Shown here in pieces: positions 19,519-28,306 of a stretch of 64,000 nucleotides of DNA; within the stretch, counting starts at the first letter, position 1, and the number at the start of each line of letters is the position of its first letter. This DNA comes from Alphaproteobacteria bacterium (lineage in GTDB: Bacteria; Pseudomonadota; Alphaproteobacteria; Micavibrionales; Micavibrionaceae). A program made the translations under genes and the position numbers. The stretch covers positions 1 to 64,000 of the forward strand of contig JAGRIJ010000008.1 in assembly GCA_020443295.1 (NCBI GenBank). The letters are read 5' to 3'. A model generated the notes under the pieces. It worked only from the letters and a program-made list of their open reading frames with translations, had not been told where the DNA came from and did no database searches.

Positions 19519-20349
19519 TTAATGGCTGAGGGTTTTGCCGCGGTCTCTCGCTGCGCGCAAAGCATCTTCGAACAGTTTTTGCAGGGCCGCATCCTTCATC
19601 AGAATTTCAAGGGCCGCTTCGGTTGTGCCGCCGGGGCTTGTAACGTTCTGCCGGAGCTGGGCTGCAGGAATATCCGGGTATGCAGCCGCCAGCGCCGCAC
19701 TGCCGATAACGGTCTGGCGTGCGAGCTTCATGGCTTTTTCCGGCGGCAGTCCCAGCTTCTCCCCGGCCTTGGCCATCGCTTCGATCAAAAGGAAGACATA
19801 AGCCGGCCCGCTTCCCGAAAGCGCGGTCACGGCATCCATCAGGACTTCATTCTCCAGCCACACAAGCAGACCGGTACATCCCAACAGCCGCGAAGCCATC
19901 TCTTTTTGTTCCGGGCTGACATGCGCGTTGGCCACAGCGGCAATAACACCGCGCCCGATAGAGGCCGGCGTATTGGGCATGGAACGGATAACAGGTTGTT
20001 TGCGGCCAAGGATCTGCTCAAAAACTTTAATGGGCTTTCCGGCCGCAATGGATAAAAACAACGATGTTTTGATGGTTGCCCCTGAAAGTGTTTCAAGCAC
20101 GGAATTCAGGATCTGCGGCTTGACGGCGATGACAGCTACATCCGGATCCTTTTTGAATGAGGAGGGGATGTCTCTCTCATGAGTAATGCGCGCATCCTCA
20201 GCCAGTTTTCCGGGCAAAGGGGCGGGATCGGCGACGATGATATGGGAGGCAAGGGACTTTTCCAGCCACCGCTCCAGCATGGCGGACCCCATCTTGCCGC
20301 ACCCGACCAGAAGCAGGGTATCAATGGGGTCTGGGTCGGCGGCAGTCAT
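19519..20349 (-). CDS. proC: Pyrroline-5-carboxylate reductase
   Basis: 276-residue NADPH-dependent enzyme for the last step of proline synthesis. The Rossmann motif is LLLVGCGKMGSAMLERW at the N-terminus. MPNTPASIGRGV and the C-terminal SGSGPAYVFLLIEAMAKAG and NVTSPGGTTEAAL are the family signatures. Third gene of the ubiK-ybjN-proC run; 22 bases separate it from the ybjN-type gene. It is convergent with mucR. Confidence 0.96.
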   Translation of the reverse strand: MTAADPDPIDTLLLVGCGKMGSAMLERWLEKSLASHIIVADPAPLPGKLAEDARITHERDIPSSFKKDPDVAVIAVKPQILNSVLETLSGATIKTSLFLSIAAGKPIKVFEQILGRKQPVIRSMPNTPASIGRGVIAAVANAHVSPEQKEMASRLLGCTGLLVWLENEVLMDAVTALSGSGPAYVFLLIEAMAKAGEKLGLPPEKAMKLARQTVIGSAALAAAYPDIPAAQLRQNVTSPGGTTEAALEILMKDAALQKLFEDALRAARDRGKTLSH

Positions 20350-20371
20350 GAATTCTCTCGGGATATAGGGA

Positions 20372-20875
20372 TTATGATTCTCCCGCCGTTTCCATCAGGG
20401 CCAGCGAAAGATGTTCGGAATTGGCAGGCTGCATGCATGAAAGCAAATGAAAGACGGGATAAAAACGCTCGCAATGAGCCAGCGAAATATCGATCAGATC
20501 CTCGAAATAAGCGCTGCACTCATGAAACTCATACCCCTTCATCAGGCAAGTCTGACGATAGGCCGGGATATGCGTTTTGCGGGCAATCTCGAAATGCCCC
20601 ATCCAGGATTCTTCGTTCATATCCATAAGGGAAGAGCTGGCCAAAACCATGTTTTCAGAACGGACAGCCATGTCATATTCGCATGTAAATTGCATGGCGC
20701 TGAGATTTTTCTGCCAGATGAAAAAGAGGCGGTAGTTACAGGTGCGGCCTTTGACCTGCACCGTCAGGCAGTCGTCATCCGTGCGGTCAAAGACCCAGTT
20801 CTGCTCGGAAAGAATCTCTTCGACGCTATCAAGCGGATTCAAACCTTTTTCAACGATCTCGGTTCTGCTAACCAT
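20372..20875 (-). CDS. YbjN-domain protein
   Basis: 167 residues. The YbjN fold is suggested by NPLDSVEEILSEQNWVFDRTDDDCLTVQV then YRLFFIWQKNLSAMQFTCEYDM, a common alphaproteobacterial arrangement between ubiK and proC. The domain resembles type III secretion chaperones; its role is unknown. The ATG at 20875 has AGGGG ten bases upstream. It lies in the three-gene minus-strand operon. Confidence 0.85.
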   Translation of the reverse strand: MVSRTEIVEKGLNPLDSVEEILSEQNWVFDRTDDDCLTVQVKGRTCNYRLFFIWQKNLSAMQFTCEYDMAVRSENMVLASSSLMDMNEESWMGHFEIARKTHIPAYRQTCLMKGYEFHECSAYFEDLIDISLAHCERFYPVFHLLSCMQPANSEHLSLALMETAGES

Positions 20876-20918
20876 CACTCACCCCTGGTACTTATGAATA
20901 ATCACTCAAATAAACGGC

Positions 20919-21209
20919 CTAGGCCTTCTTTTTACGGGAACCGGAACTTTTCTTTCCGGATTTTTTACCCGCTTTGCCTTCCAGTTCCAAAACATGCCGT
21001 TTAAGGCCTTCAAGTTCTTCGCGAAGGGTTTCAACCACCAGTTCCAGACGCTCGAAATCTTCGCGCGGAACCAGATCAAGTTTCAGTGCAAGGCTGTCAA
21101 GACGGCCACGAAAGTTTTCATTAGCCTGCTTTCCGGCCTCCCCCAGAAGGGTCGCAGCACCCCCGGCAAGCCGGGCCAGATCGTCAAGTATTCTTTCCCG
21201 CGAAACCAT
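20919..21209 (-). CDS. ubiK: Ubiquinone biosynthesis accessory factor UbiK (BMFP family)
   Basis: About 96 residues. An amphipathic N-terminal helix (RERILDDLARLAGGAATLLGEA) is followed by a coiled coil (REDFERLELVVETLREEL...) and a Lys/Ser-rich tail. This is the BMFP/UbiK pattern; UbiK helps the late steps of ubiquinone synthesis as a trimeric membrane-associated coiled coil. The ATG at 21209 gives the family's usual N-terminus; another start 13 codons upstream is possible. First gene of the ubiK-ybjN-proC run. Confidence 0.85.
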   Translation of the reverse strand: MVSRERILDDLARLAGGAATLLGEAGKQANENFRGRLDSLALKLDLVPREDFERLELVVETLREELEGLKRHVLELEGKAGKKSGKKSSGSRKKKA

Positions 21210-21364
21210 GCTTTTTACCCGTCCGCAAAGTTGGCCGTTTTCTAACATGCTTTATCCGGCTTTGCAAGAATCTTGATCGCGTAAAACCGCCTGTTACCCC
21301 CTGTTTTGCTTTATTCTTATAAAAAATGTTTACAAACGCGGCGGACAAACCGATAAACAACCCT

Positions 21365-22195
21365 ATGGCGTTTCAATTCCCGAACATTGACCCCGTTGCA
21401 ATCTCGATTGGCCCCTTTGGCGTTCGGTGGTATGCGCTATCCTATATGGTGGGGATTCTGCTGGGCTGGAGATATGCGCTCCATCTGGCCGAATCGGGGG
21501 AAGAGGGAACCCGTCCCAACAAGATCGACATAGATGATTTCATAACCTGGGCCGTCGCCGGCGTGATTGCAGGGGGCCGGATCGGCTATGTCCTGTTCTA
21601 CGCTCTCGCTTTGTATCTCCAGAATCCTCTGGAGATCGTGATGATCTGGAAAGGCGGCATGTCGTTCCACGGCGGCATGCTGGGGGTTCTTCTGGCGATG
21701 ATACTTTTTGCCCGCAAGCATCAGGTGCCGCTGTTTCGCATTGCCGATATTGTCTGCGCTTCAGTACCCATAGGGCTTTTTTTCGGGCGGCTGGCCAACT
21801 TTGTGAACGGCGAGCTTTATGGCCGGTTCACGAATGTCTGGTGGGGAATCGTCTTTCCGGACGGCAGCGGTATGCCCCGCCACCCCAGCCAGCTTTACGA
21901 GGCCGCGCTGGAAGGGGTTATCCTCTTTCTTCTGCTTGCCGTTTTGGTCAGGATTCCCTCTGTTCGTAACCGCCCCGGAACCGTAGCGGGAGCGTTTTTG
22001 ATGGGCTATGGAACGTTCCGTTTTATGGTTGAATTTTTCCGTGAGCCTGACGAACAGATCGGATATATCGCAAACCTGATAACGATGGGGCAGATTCTCT
22101 GCATCCCGATGATATTGCTGGGCGCTTTTCTGGTGTTTCGGGCGGCCCGGCAGGTGCCGAAAATATCCGCCGCGCAAACTCATGACTCCGCTTGA
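21365..22195 (+). CDS. lgt: Prolipoprotein diacylglyceryl transferase
   Basis: About 276 residues with seven membrane segments; it attaches diacylglycerol to lipoprotein Cys. Hallmarks: NIDPVAISIGPFGVRWYAL, the catalytic His in GGMSFHGGMLG, and GRLANFVNGELYGR with its essential Arg and Asn. The ATG at 21365 fits the family start FPxIDP; an earlier ATG at 21326 would add 13 residues and neither has a clear ribosome site. The gene overlaps the following methyltransferase gene by 14 bases. Confidence 0.95.
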   Translation: MAFQFPNIDPVAISIGPFGVRWYALSYMVGILLGWRYALHLAESGEEGTRPNKIDIDDFITWAVAGVIAGGRIGYVLFYALALYLQNPLEIVMIWKGGMSFHGGMLGVLLAMILFARKHQVPLFRIADIVCASVPIGLFFGRLANFVNGELYGRFTNVWWGIVFPDGSGMPRHPSQLYEAALEGVILFLLLAVLVRIPSVRNRPGTVAGAFLMGYGTFRFMVEFFREPDEQIGYIANLITMGQILCIPMILLGAFLVFRAARQVPKISAAQTHDSA

Positions 22196-23270
22196 AAAAA
22201 TACTGATCGACAAGATTCGCTCCCACGGTCCCATCAACATCGCAACCTTCATGGAGCAGGTCTTATGTCATCCGGAATTCGGCTATTATACGAGCCGCGA
22301 TCCCCTCGGCAGATCGGGCGATTTCATCACCGCCCCGGAGATTTCCCAGATGTTTGGAGAATTGATGGGTCTTTGGGCCGCCGACCTTTGGCATCAGATG
22401 GGGAAACCTTCAGAAGTCGTTTTATTTGAATGCGGTCCGGGTCGGGGAACGCTGATGGCCGATATGCTCAGGGTCGCAAAAAAAGTCCCTGAATTTGCTG
22501 AAGCGATAAAAATACACCTGCTCGAAACAAGCCCCGTCCTTCGTGAAAAACAGCGTCAGGCCGTCAAAGGACAAGAGATTGTTTTTCATGATGATATACC
22601 CCTGAATGTGCCCGGTGTGCCGGTTATTCTGATCGCCAACGAATTCCTCGATGCCTTGCCCGTCCGCCAGCTGATCCGGAACGGCCAGAACTGGGACGAG
22701 CGCACAGTCGCAGTCGATAGCGAAAAGGGCTTAACCTTTTCCCAAAAACCCCTGCCTCCCGGGGAGTATAAGAATCTGCTGCAAACAGCACGGGACGGCG
22801 AGATTTTTGAAATCAGCCCGGCGCAGGATGATTTTACCCGGAAAACCTGCAACATGCTGAAAGCTGGCGGAGCTGCCCTTTTTATCGATTACGGCTATAC
22901 GAAATCGGCCCCGGGGGACACTCTGCAGGCAGTGCGCAACCACCGTTACGTGGATGTCCTCGAAGAGATCGGGCGGTCGGATCTGACAGCCCATGTCAAT
23001 TTTGAACGCCTTGCGCATGTGGCACAGGAAGAAGGGGCAAAAATTCACGGCCCCGTCACCCAGTCGCGGTTCCTGCTCTCCCTTGGTTTGGCGGAACGTG
23101 CGGAGAATCTGATAAAAACAGCACAATCCGCCCATAGCCCTTCAGATGAAAATTCGCTACAAAACATAAAGTCTGCTGTGCTGCGCCTGAGCGGCCCGAC
23201 GGGCATGGGACAACTTTTCAAGGCGATATGTTTGACACATGACCGCACACTTAAACCGGCAGGATTCTAA
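22182..23270 (+). CDS. SAM-dependent methyltransferase, MidA/NDUFAF7 family
   Basis: 362 residues. NDUFAF7 in mitochondria dimethylates an arginine of a complex I subunit. Family motifs: HPEFGYYTSRDPLGRSGDFITAPEISQMFGE, SAM motif FECGPGRGTLMADML, and ANEFLDALPVRQL. The substrate in bacteria is unproven. The gene overlaps lgt by 14 bases and pgeF by 32 bases, the classic alphaproteobacterial trio. Confidence 0.93.
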   Translation: MTPLEKILIDKIRSHGPINIATFMEQVLCHPEFGYYTSRDPLGRSGDFITAPEISQMFGELMGLWAADLWHQMGKPSEVVLFECGPGRGTLMADMLRVAKKVPEFAEAIKIHLLETSPVLREKQRQAVKGQEIVFHDDIPLNVPGVPVILIANEFLDALPVRQLIRNGQNWDERTVAVDSEKGLTFSQKPLPPGEYKNLLQTARDGEIFEISPAQDDFTRKTCNMLKAGGAALFIDYGYTKSAPGDTLQAVRNHRYVDVLEEIGRSDLTAHVNFERLAHVAQEEGAKIHGPVTQSRFLLSLGLAERAENLIKTAQSAHSPSDENSLQNIKSAVLRLSGPTGMGQLFKAICLTHDRTLKPAGF

Positions 23271-24060
23271 ACCCGTCATCTTTCGTCATCCGGATTTCTC
23301 GGACGGGCTGCACGAGAGAATATTCTATGGGTTTTTCGGGCGCACAGGAGGCGTAAGCAGGGGCATTTTTGAAGGCCTGAACTGCGGGCAGGGATCAGGA
23401 GATAATCCCGAAGATATAGCCCGGAACCGCGCGATTGTGTCGCATCAGGCCGGAATTGCCCCTGAAAATCTGCTCTCGCTTTATCAGGTTCACGGCCCGG
23501 CCTGCCTGACGGTAGGCTCGTCCTGGACTTTCGCAGACAGGCCGCAGGCCGATGCGATGGCTACGCAAAAGCCCGGACTCGGACTTGGAATCCTTGTGGC
23601 AGATTGTGCGCCTGTGCTGTTCTCAGCCGGGAAGCCGGATGGAACGCCTCTGATCGCGGCTGCCCATGCGGGCTGGAAAGGCGCGGTTTCAGGGGTTCTC
23701 GAATCAACGCTTAAAGTCCTGATGGATAATGGCGGGCAGCCCTCATCGGTCCGGGCTTGTATCGGCCCCTGTATCAGCCCCGATTCCTATGAAGTCAGTG
23801 AAGATTTCAAAAAACCTTTTCTTGATCATTCTGCGGCAGCCTCCCGTTTCTTTAAAAAAGCTGAAAAACCGGAGCACCTGATGTTTGATCTGCCTTCTTA
23901 CTGTGCCTGGCGTTTGCTTCAGGCCGGCGTAAAAAACGTTTCCTGCCTGAATAAAGACACCTGCGCAGATGAAAAGAATTTCTATAGCTACCGCCGCTCT
24001 ACCCACCGGAAAGAGCCGGATTACGGTCGCCAGATCGCGCTCATAGCGATAAAATTATAA
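23239..24060 (+). CDS. pgeF: Peptidoglycan editing factor PgeF (laccase-domain protein)
   Basis: 273 residues, formerly 'multicopper polyphenol oxidase'. The metal site is in AAHAGWKGA (about residue 145) and in CIGPCISPDSYEV, and FYSYRRST ends the family block. PgeF removes L-Ser-containing muropeptide precursors. It overlaps the previous gene by 32 bases, so it is translationally coupled. Confidence 0.93.
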   Translation: MTAHLNRQDSKPVIFRHPDFSDGLHERIFYGFFGRTGGVSRGIFEGLNCGQGSGDNPEDIARNRAIVSHQAGIAPENLLSLYQVHGPACLTVGSSWTFADRPQADAMATQKPGLGLGILVADCAPVLFSAGKPDGTPLIAAAHAGWKGAVSGVLESTLKVLMDNGGQPSSVRACIGPCISPDSYEVSEDFKKPFLDHSAAASRFFKKAEKPEHLMFDLPSYCAWRLLQAGVKNVSCLNKDTCADEKNFYSYRRSTHRKEPDYGRQIALIAIKL

Positions 24061-24079
24061 GCACTGCAATAAAATCCGG

Positions 24080-24107
24080 TTGATTTTGCGCTTTGATCTC
24101 TTATAGT
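24080..24107 (+). promoter_or_regulatory. Predicted prs promoter
   Basis: TTGATT (24080-24085) and TATAGT (24102-24107) with a 16-base spacer, about 65 bases before the prs start. No terminator separates it from pgeF, so read-through is possible too. Confidence 0.45.
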
Positions 24108-24172
24108 TCGCAGATCAGGGTAATAAGTAAAATTTTGGATTTGCCACGCATCGGGGGGTTTGGGCGATAGCG

Positions 24173-25105
24173 ATGAAACTGATATCCGGGAATTCTAACC
24201 GTGCTTTGTCAGAGGCGATCTCGTCGTACCTCGATGTCCCTCTTACACAATGCAATATCCGTCGTTTTAACGACATGGAAGTCTTTGTGGAGATCATGGA
24301 GAACGTCCGGGGTCAGGATACGTTTTTCATTCAATCGACCTCATTCCCTGCAAACGATCACTTGATGGAATTGCTCATTGCCATCGATGCGCTCAAGCGC
24401 GGCTCGGCCAAGCGGATTACAGCGGTGATACCATACTTTGGATATGCGCGGCAGGATCGAAAAACAGGGGGCCGGACTCCCATCTCCGCAAAGCTGGTTG
24501 CAAATATAATCACGGCTGCCGGAGCGGACCGCGTTCTAACGATGGATCTGCATGCCGGGCAGATTCAGGGCTTTTTTGACATACCGGTGGACAATTTGAT
24601 TTCCGCTCCCGTCTTCGCACCGCATATTAAGAAACATTATAACGGCCATAAACTTTGCGTAGTCTCCCCGGATGTTGGAGGAGTCTTCCGCGCGCGCGCC
24701 CTGGCCAAGCGTCTAAAGGCGGATCTGGCGATCATCGACAAGAGACGCGAAGAAGCAGGGGTCTCCGAGGTTATGAATGTAATCGGTAACGTGGAAGGCA
24801 AGGCCTGCATTCTGGTGGACGATATCGTGGATTCCGGGGGCACGCTCTGCAACGCCGCTTCTGCTCTGAAAGACAAGGGGGCGGTAGATGTCTCGGCTTA
24901 CGTGGTTCACGGCGTTCTGTCCGGCGAGGCGGTCAAAAGAGTGCAAAACTCTCCCCTTTCAAAATTAGTGATTTCTGACAGCATTGCAGCCACGGATGCC
25001 ATGAAGTCCGCTAAAAACATAGAACAGATCAGTATCGCCAACCTGATTGGAGAGGCGACCCGCAGGATCTTCGAAGAACGCTCGATTTCCGAGCTTTTCA
25101 AGTAG
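24173..25105 (+). CDS. prs: Ribose-phosphate pyrophosphokinase
   Basis: 310-residue enzyme that makes PRPP for purine, pyrimidine, His, Trp and NAD synthesis. Catalytic and PRPP-binding elements are complete: [32 protein letters not shown], and the PRPP loop [15 protein letters not shown] at about residue 215. Length is typical. Upstream GGGGGG and GGGCGA serve as the ribosome site. rplY follows after about 110 bases. Confidence 0.97.
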   Translation: MKLISGNSNRALSEAISSYLDVPLTQCNIRRFNDMEVFVEIMENVRGQDTFFIQSTSFPANDHLMELLIAIDALKRGSAKRITAVIPYFGYARQDRKTGGRTPISAKLVANIITAAGADRVLTMDLHAGQIQGFFDIPVDNLISAPVFAPHIKKHYNGHKLCVVSPDVGGVFRARALAKRLKADLAIIDKRREEAGVSEVMNVIGNVEGKACILVDDIVDSGGTLCNAASALKDKGAVDVSAYVVHGVLSGEAVKRVQNSPLSKLVISDSIAATDAMKSAKNIEQISIANLIGEATRRIFEERSISELFK

Positions 25106-25164
25106 CTTAACCAAAAAACTCTTGTAAATTGGTCCCGAATGGGGTTATTTAGCGCCTGAAACCG

Positions 25165-25188
25165 TGCCGGCACCCCTGGAGGCCGGCA
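25165..25188 (+). promoter_or_regulatory. Hairpin in the rplY leader
   Basis: TGCCGGC and GCCGGCA form a perfect 7-bp stem with a 10-base loop, 27 bases before the rplY start codon; CTTG-AAA-CAAG follows next to the ribosome site. No T tract follows. It could be a mRNA element for autogenous control by L25, but that is inference. Confidence 0.35.
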
Positions 25189-25215
25189 TGAATCTTGAAA
25201 CAAGAGGTTATTGAA

Positions 25216-25893
25216 ATGTCTAGAAAATACGCTTTGAAAGCGGCTAAACGTGAACGCGCAGGTAAAGGGGTCGCGCGGTCATTACGCCGCGAAGGCCGTA
25301 TTCCCGCCGTTGTCTATGGCGACGGGAAAGAGCCTGTTAAAATCTCCCTTTCTTCGAGTGAAGCAACCATGGAATACCGCAAGGGCCACATGTTCACAAA
25401 CCTGTGTGACCTGGACGTGGACGGACAGGAACATCTGGTACTCGTCCGCGACATACAGGAAAACCCCGTGACTGACTTTGTGGAGCATATTGATTTTCTG
25501 CGCGTGACGCCCAAGACTAAAATTGCGGTGTATGTTCCCGTGCATTTTATCAATCATGATGACTCTCCAGGGATCTTCCAGAAAGGCGTGCTGAACGTTG
25601 TCCGTCACGAAGTTGAGCTGATATGCAATGCAGTCGACATTCCGGAATCGATCGATGTTAATTTGGCTGGAAAAGAATTGGGAGACGCAGTCAAAATCAG
25701 TGACGCTCTTCTTCCCGAAGAGGTAAAGCCCGTCATTAGCAACCGTGATTTTACAATTGCAACTCTGGTTGCTCCGAAGACTGGCGCCGACGAGGATGAA
25801 GCCAAACCTGCAGAAGGAGAAGCGGTTGCAGCCGAAGGTGCAGCAGCTGCACCCGCAGCAGCGGGCCAAGCTCCGGCTCCTGAGAAGAAGTGA
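25216..25893 (+). CDS. rplY: Ribosomal protein L25 / general stress protein CTC
   Basis: 225 residues. The N-terminal 5S-rRNA-binding L25 domain starts with KAAKRERAGKGVARSLRREG and IPAVVYG; the C-terminal TL5/CTC domain (about 95-190) contains VHFINHDDSPGI and PESIDVNLAGKELGDAVKISDA. The tail is Ala/Glu/Pro-rich low complexity. The ATG at 25216 with AGAGG nine bases upstream gives the standard N-terminus. A strong terminator follows. Confidence 0.95.
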   Translation: MSRKYALKAAKRERAGKGVARSLRREGRIPAVVYGDGKEPVKISLSSSEATMEYRKGHMFTNLCDLDVDGQEHLVLVRDIQENPVTDFVEHIDFLRVTPKTKIAVYVPVHFINHDDSPGIFQKGVLNVVRHEVELICNAVDIPESIDVNLAGKELGDAVKISDALLPEEVKPVISNRDFTIATLVAPKTGADEDEAKPAEGEAVAAEGAAAAPAAAGQAPAPEKK

Positions 25894-25912
25894 AGTTCTT
25901 AGAATGGATTTT

Positions 25913-25953
25913 AAAAAGCGCCGGGTTGCAGAAAAAGCAGCCGGCGCTTTTTT
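25913..25953 (+). terminator. Strong rho-independent terminator after rplY
   Basis: AGCGCCGG pairs with CCGGCGCT, an inner TGC/GCA continues the stem, the loop is AGAAAAA, and TTTTTT follows. It separates rplY from pth and argues against a pth start further upstream. Confidence 0.92.
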
Positions 25954-25985
25954 CTCAGTCCAAAAAACAGCGAGAGGAGAAAGCC

Positions 25986-26624
25986 ATGTGGCTTTTTACC
26001 GGGCTGGGAAACCCCGGAGAGGAATACGCAAACCACCGCCATAATGTTGGCTTTAAAGTCGTGGAGGCGATAGCGGGTCACTATTCTTCCTTCGGTCCTT
26101 TCCGATCCAAATTTCAGGGGCAGATTAGCGAAGGAAAAATAAGCGCTCAGAAATTGCTGCTTTTAAAACCGCAAACTTACATGAATCTTTCAGGCCAGTC
26201 TGTTGCGAAGGCAGCGCACTTTTACAAAATAGACCCGGAGCGCATTGTCGTGTTTCATGACGAAGTGGATCTAAAGCCGGGGGAAATCCGGGTAAAAAAA
26301 GGCGGCGGTAATGCCGGGCACAACGGCCTTAAATCGATACAGGAAGATTTGGGAACTCCGGATTTCTGGCGTGTCAGGATTGGAGTGGGTCGCCCCTCGG
26401 CAGGCGGAGATGTCAGCCATCATGTTTTGGGGAACTTTTCAAAAGCAGAGCGCGGGTGGCTGGAGCCTCTGCTGCAGGAAATGGCGCGTAATGCGGCCAA
26501 CTTGCTTTCCGCAGATCCCTCGCTTTACGCGCGGAACCTGAAGCCAAAAACTGAATCTGAAAAGCCTGAAAAAACGGAAGCAGCCAAACAGACAAAAAAA
26601 GAGGAAACAAAAAATGGGATTTAA
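25986..26624 (+). CDS. pth: Peptidyl-tRNA hydrolase
   Basis: 212-residue enzyme that frees tRNA from drop-off peptides. TGLGNPGEEYANHRHNVGF contains the catalytic His, and HDEVDLKPGEIRVKKGGGNAGHNGLKS the catalytic Asp and tRNA-binding segment. The ATG at 25986 with AGGAG five to ten bases upstream is clear; a longer in-frame reading would cross the rplY terminator. The C-terminus has a Lys/Glu-rich tail of about 25 residues beyond the usual core. It overlaps ychF by 11 bases. Confidence 0.96.
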   Translation: MWLFTGLGNPGEEYANHRHNVGFKVVEAIAGHYSSFGPFRSKFQGQISEGKISAQKLLLLKPQTYMNLSGQSVAKAAHFYKIDPERIVVFHDEVDLKPGEIRVKKGGGNAGHNGLKSIQEDLGTPDFWRVRIGVGRPSAGGDVSHHVLGNFSKAERGWLEPLLQEMARNAANLLSADPSLYARNLKPKTESEKPEKTEAAKQTKKEETKNGI

Positions 26625-27717
26625 TTGCGGGATCGTGGGTCTGCCAAATGTTGGAAAATCAACTCTCTTTAACGCGCTGACGGCAACGGCGGCGGCTCAG
26701 GCTGCAAATTTTCCCTTCTGCACGATTGAGCCGAATATCGGACGGGTAGCCGTTCCCGACCCGAGGATGGAACAGCTTGCAAAAATTGCGGGCTCTCAGA
26801 ATATCATACCCACGCAACTTGAATTTGTGGACATTGCGGGTCTGGTGAAGGGGGCCAGTAAAGGAGAAGGGCTGGGAAATCAGTTTCTGGCCAATATCCG
26901 TGAGACAGACGCGATTATCCATGTGCTGCGGTGTTTTGAGGATGCGGACATCCATCACGTTGAAGGATCGGTTGATCCGCTGCGCGATGAAGAGGTTATC
27001 GAAACGGAACTCATGCTTGCCGACATGGAAAGCCTGACCAAGCAGGTCACGAATATCGAGCGCCGTGCCAAGACGGGCGACAAGGAAATAAAAGGCCAGT
27101 ATGAATTCATGCTGCGCCTGAAGGAAGCTCTGGATCAGGGAAAGCCCGCCCGCACGGTGTCCGTCGACAACGAAGACCAGAAACGCTGGATGAACCTCTG
27201 CCAGCTCATCACATCGAAGCCGGTCCTCTATGTCTGTAATGTAAAAGAGGAAGACGCTGCAAAAGGCAACGAATGGACAAAAAAGGTTGAAGAGATGGCC
27301 ACGCGGAAGGGGGCGCAGGCGGTAGTCATCAGCGCGGCGATTGAATCCGAAATCGCGCAATTGGAATCGGAGGAGGAAAAAACTGAATATCTCTCGTCCA
27401 TGGGGCTTGATGAGCCGGGCCTGAACAAGGTAATCGGCGCCGGATACAAACTTTTGAACCTGCAGACCTATTTCACCTGCGGCCCCAAGGAAACACGCGC
27501 CTGGACGGTTCGTAAAGGGGCAAAGGCACCCGAGGCGGCAGGCTGTATCCACACGGATTTCGAGCGGGGATTCATCCGCGCGGAAGTAATCGCCTTCGAG
27601 GATTACATTTCCTGCAAGGGCGAAGTTGGCGCAAAGGAAAAAGGAAAAATGCGCCAGGAAGGCAAGGAATACATCGTTAAAGACGGCGATGTCATCCTGT
27701 TCCGTTTTAACGTCTAA
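26614..27717 (+). CDS. ychF: Redox-regulated ATPase YchF (Obg family)
   Basis: 367-residue ribosome-associated P-loop ATPase. G1 is GLPNVGKSTLFNAL, G3 is DIAGLVKGASKGEGLGNQFL, and the guanine motif is replaced by NVKEED, the YchF change that favours ATP. The C-terminal TGS-like domain contains TYFTCGPKETRAWTVRKG and FIRAEVI. Coupled to pth by overlap, the usual neighbour. Confidence 0.97.
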   Translation: MGFNCGIVGLPNVGKSTLFNALTATAAAQAANFPFCTIEPNIGRVAVPDPRMEQLAKIAGSQNIIPTQLEFVDIAGLVKGASKGEGLGNQFLANIRETDAIIHVLRCFEDADIHHVEGSVDPLRDEEVIETELMLADMESLTKQVTNIERRAKTGDKEIKGQYEFMLRLKEALDQGKPARTVSVDNEDQKRWMNLCQLITSKPVLYVCNVKEEDAAKGNEWTKKVEEMATRKGAQAVVISAAIESEIAQLESEEEKTEYLSSMGLDEPGLNKVIGAGYKLLNLQTYFTCGPKETRAWTVRKGAKAPEAAGCIHTDFERGFIRAEVIAFEDYISCKGEVGAKEKGKMRQEGKEYIVKDGDVILFRFNV

Positions 27718-27732
27718 ACCATCTAAACGACG

Positions 27733-28299
27733 TTACCGGGAAGAAATGTTTCTTTGCAGGAAAGGCATCATACGGCTCAGGATCCGGTCCTTGAAAATAA
27801 AATGGTGCGCAAGGGCCGCGGAGACGTGGACAACGACCAGACCGGCCAATACGTAAGCGGTAAGACTGTGAAAATTCCGAAAAAGCGGGACCAGTGCCCG
27901 GTCCTTCTCCATCAGCGCCGGAAAGCTGACCAGCCCGTATAAGCTGGGTTCCCGTCCCATGGCCGATATCATCAGCCAGCCTGAAACAGGCAGGGCAAAA
28001 AGAAAAAAGTAAAGCAGCCCGTGAGTAATCCGTGCTGCAAGCCTGAATTTAAAGGGCATATCCTCCGGCAGCAAGGGCGGCTTTGTATAAAAGCGCCAGA
28101 AAAGGCGGAAAAGCATCAGAAGCAAAACGGCCATGCCCGTGGATTTATGCAGATCCACCATGATAGGCTTCCACTCGCCGGGTGCGAATTCACGCCCCCA
28201 TCCCAGTCCGAGCATGACAAGGACCATAAGAGCCGCCAGCCAGTGGAGGAGTAGGCTGACGGCTCCATAGGTGTGGGAGGAGTTTCGCCATTGAGGCAT
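27733..28299 (-). CDS. Cytochrome b561-type membrane protein
   Basis: 188 residues, four membrane segments. Histidines placed as in bacterial b561 diheme proteins: LLLHWLAA in helix 1, DLHKSTGM in helix 2, RITHGLLYF in helix 3 and VVVHVSAALAHHF in helix 4. Such proteins pass electrons between quinol and a periplasmic acceptor such as superoxide or another redox partner. Last gene of the cupredoxin / barrel / b561 operon, 7 bases after the barrel gene, so co-transcription is very likely. Confidence 0.88.
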   Translation of the reverse strand: MPQWRNSSHTYGAVSLLLHWLAALMVLVMLGLGWGREFAPGEWKPIMVDLHKSTGMAVLLLMLFRLFWRFYTKPPLLPEDMPFKFRLAARITHGLLYFFLFALPVSGWLMISAMGREPSLYGLVSFPALMEKDRALVPLFRNFHSLTAYVLAGLVVVHVSAALAHHFIFKDRILSRMMPFLQRNISSR

Positions 28300-28306
28300 A
28301 TCGGTC

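Noticed and set aside
25890-25985. Longer N-terminus for pth
   Set aside because: It would cross a strong terminator, and the family starts at the downstream ATG with a good ribosome site.
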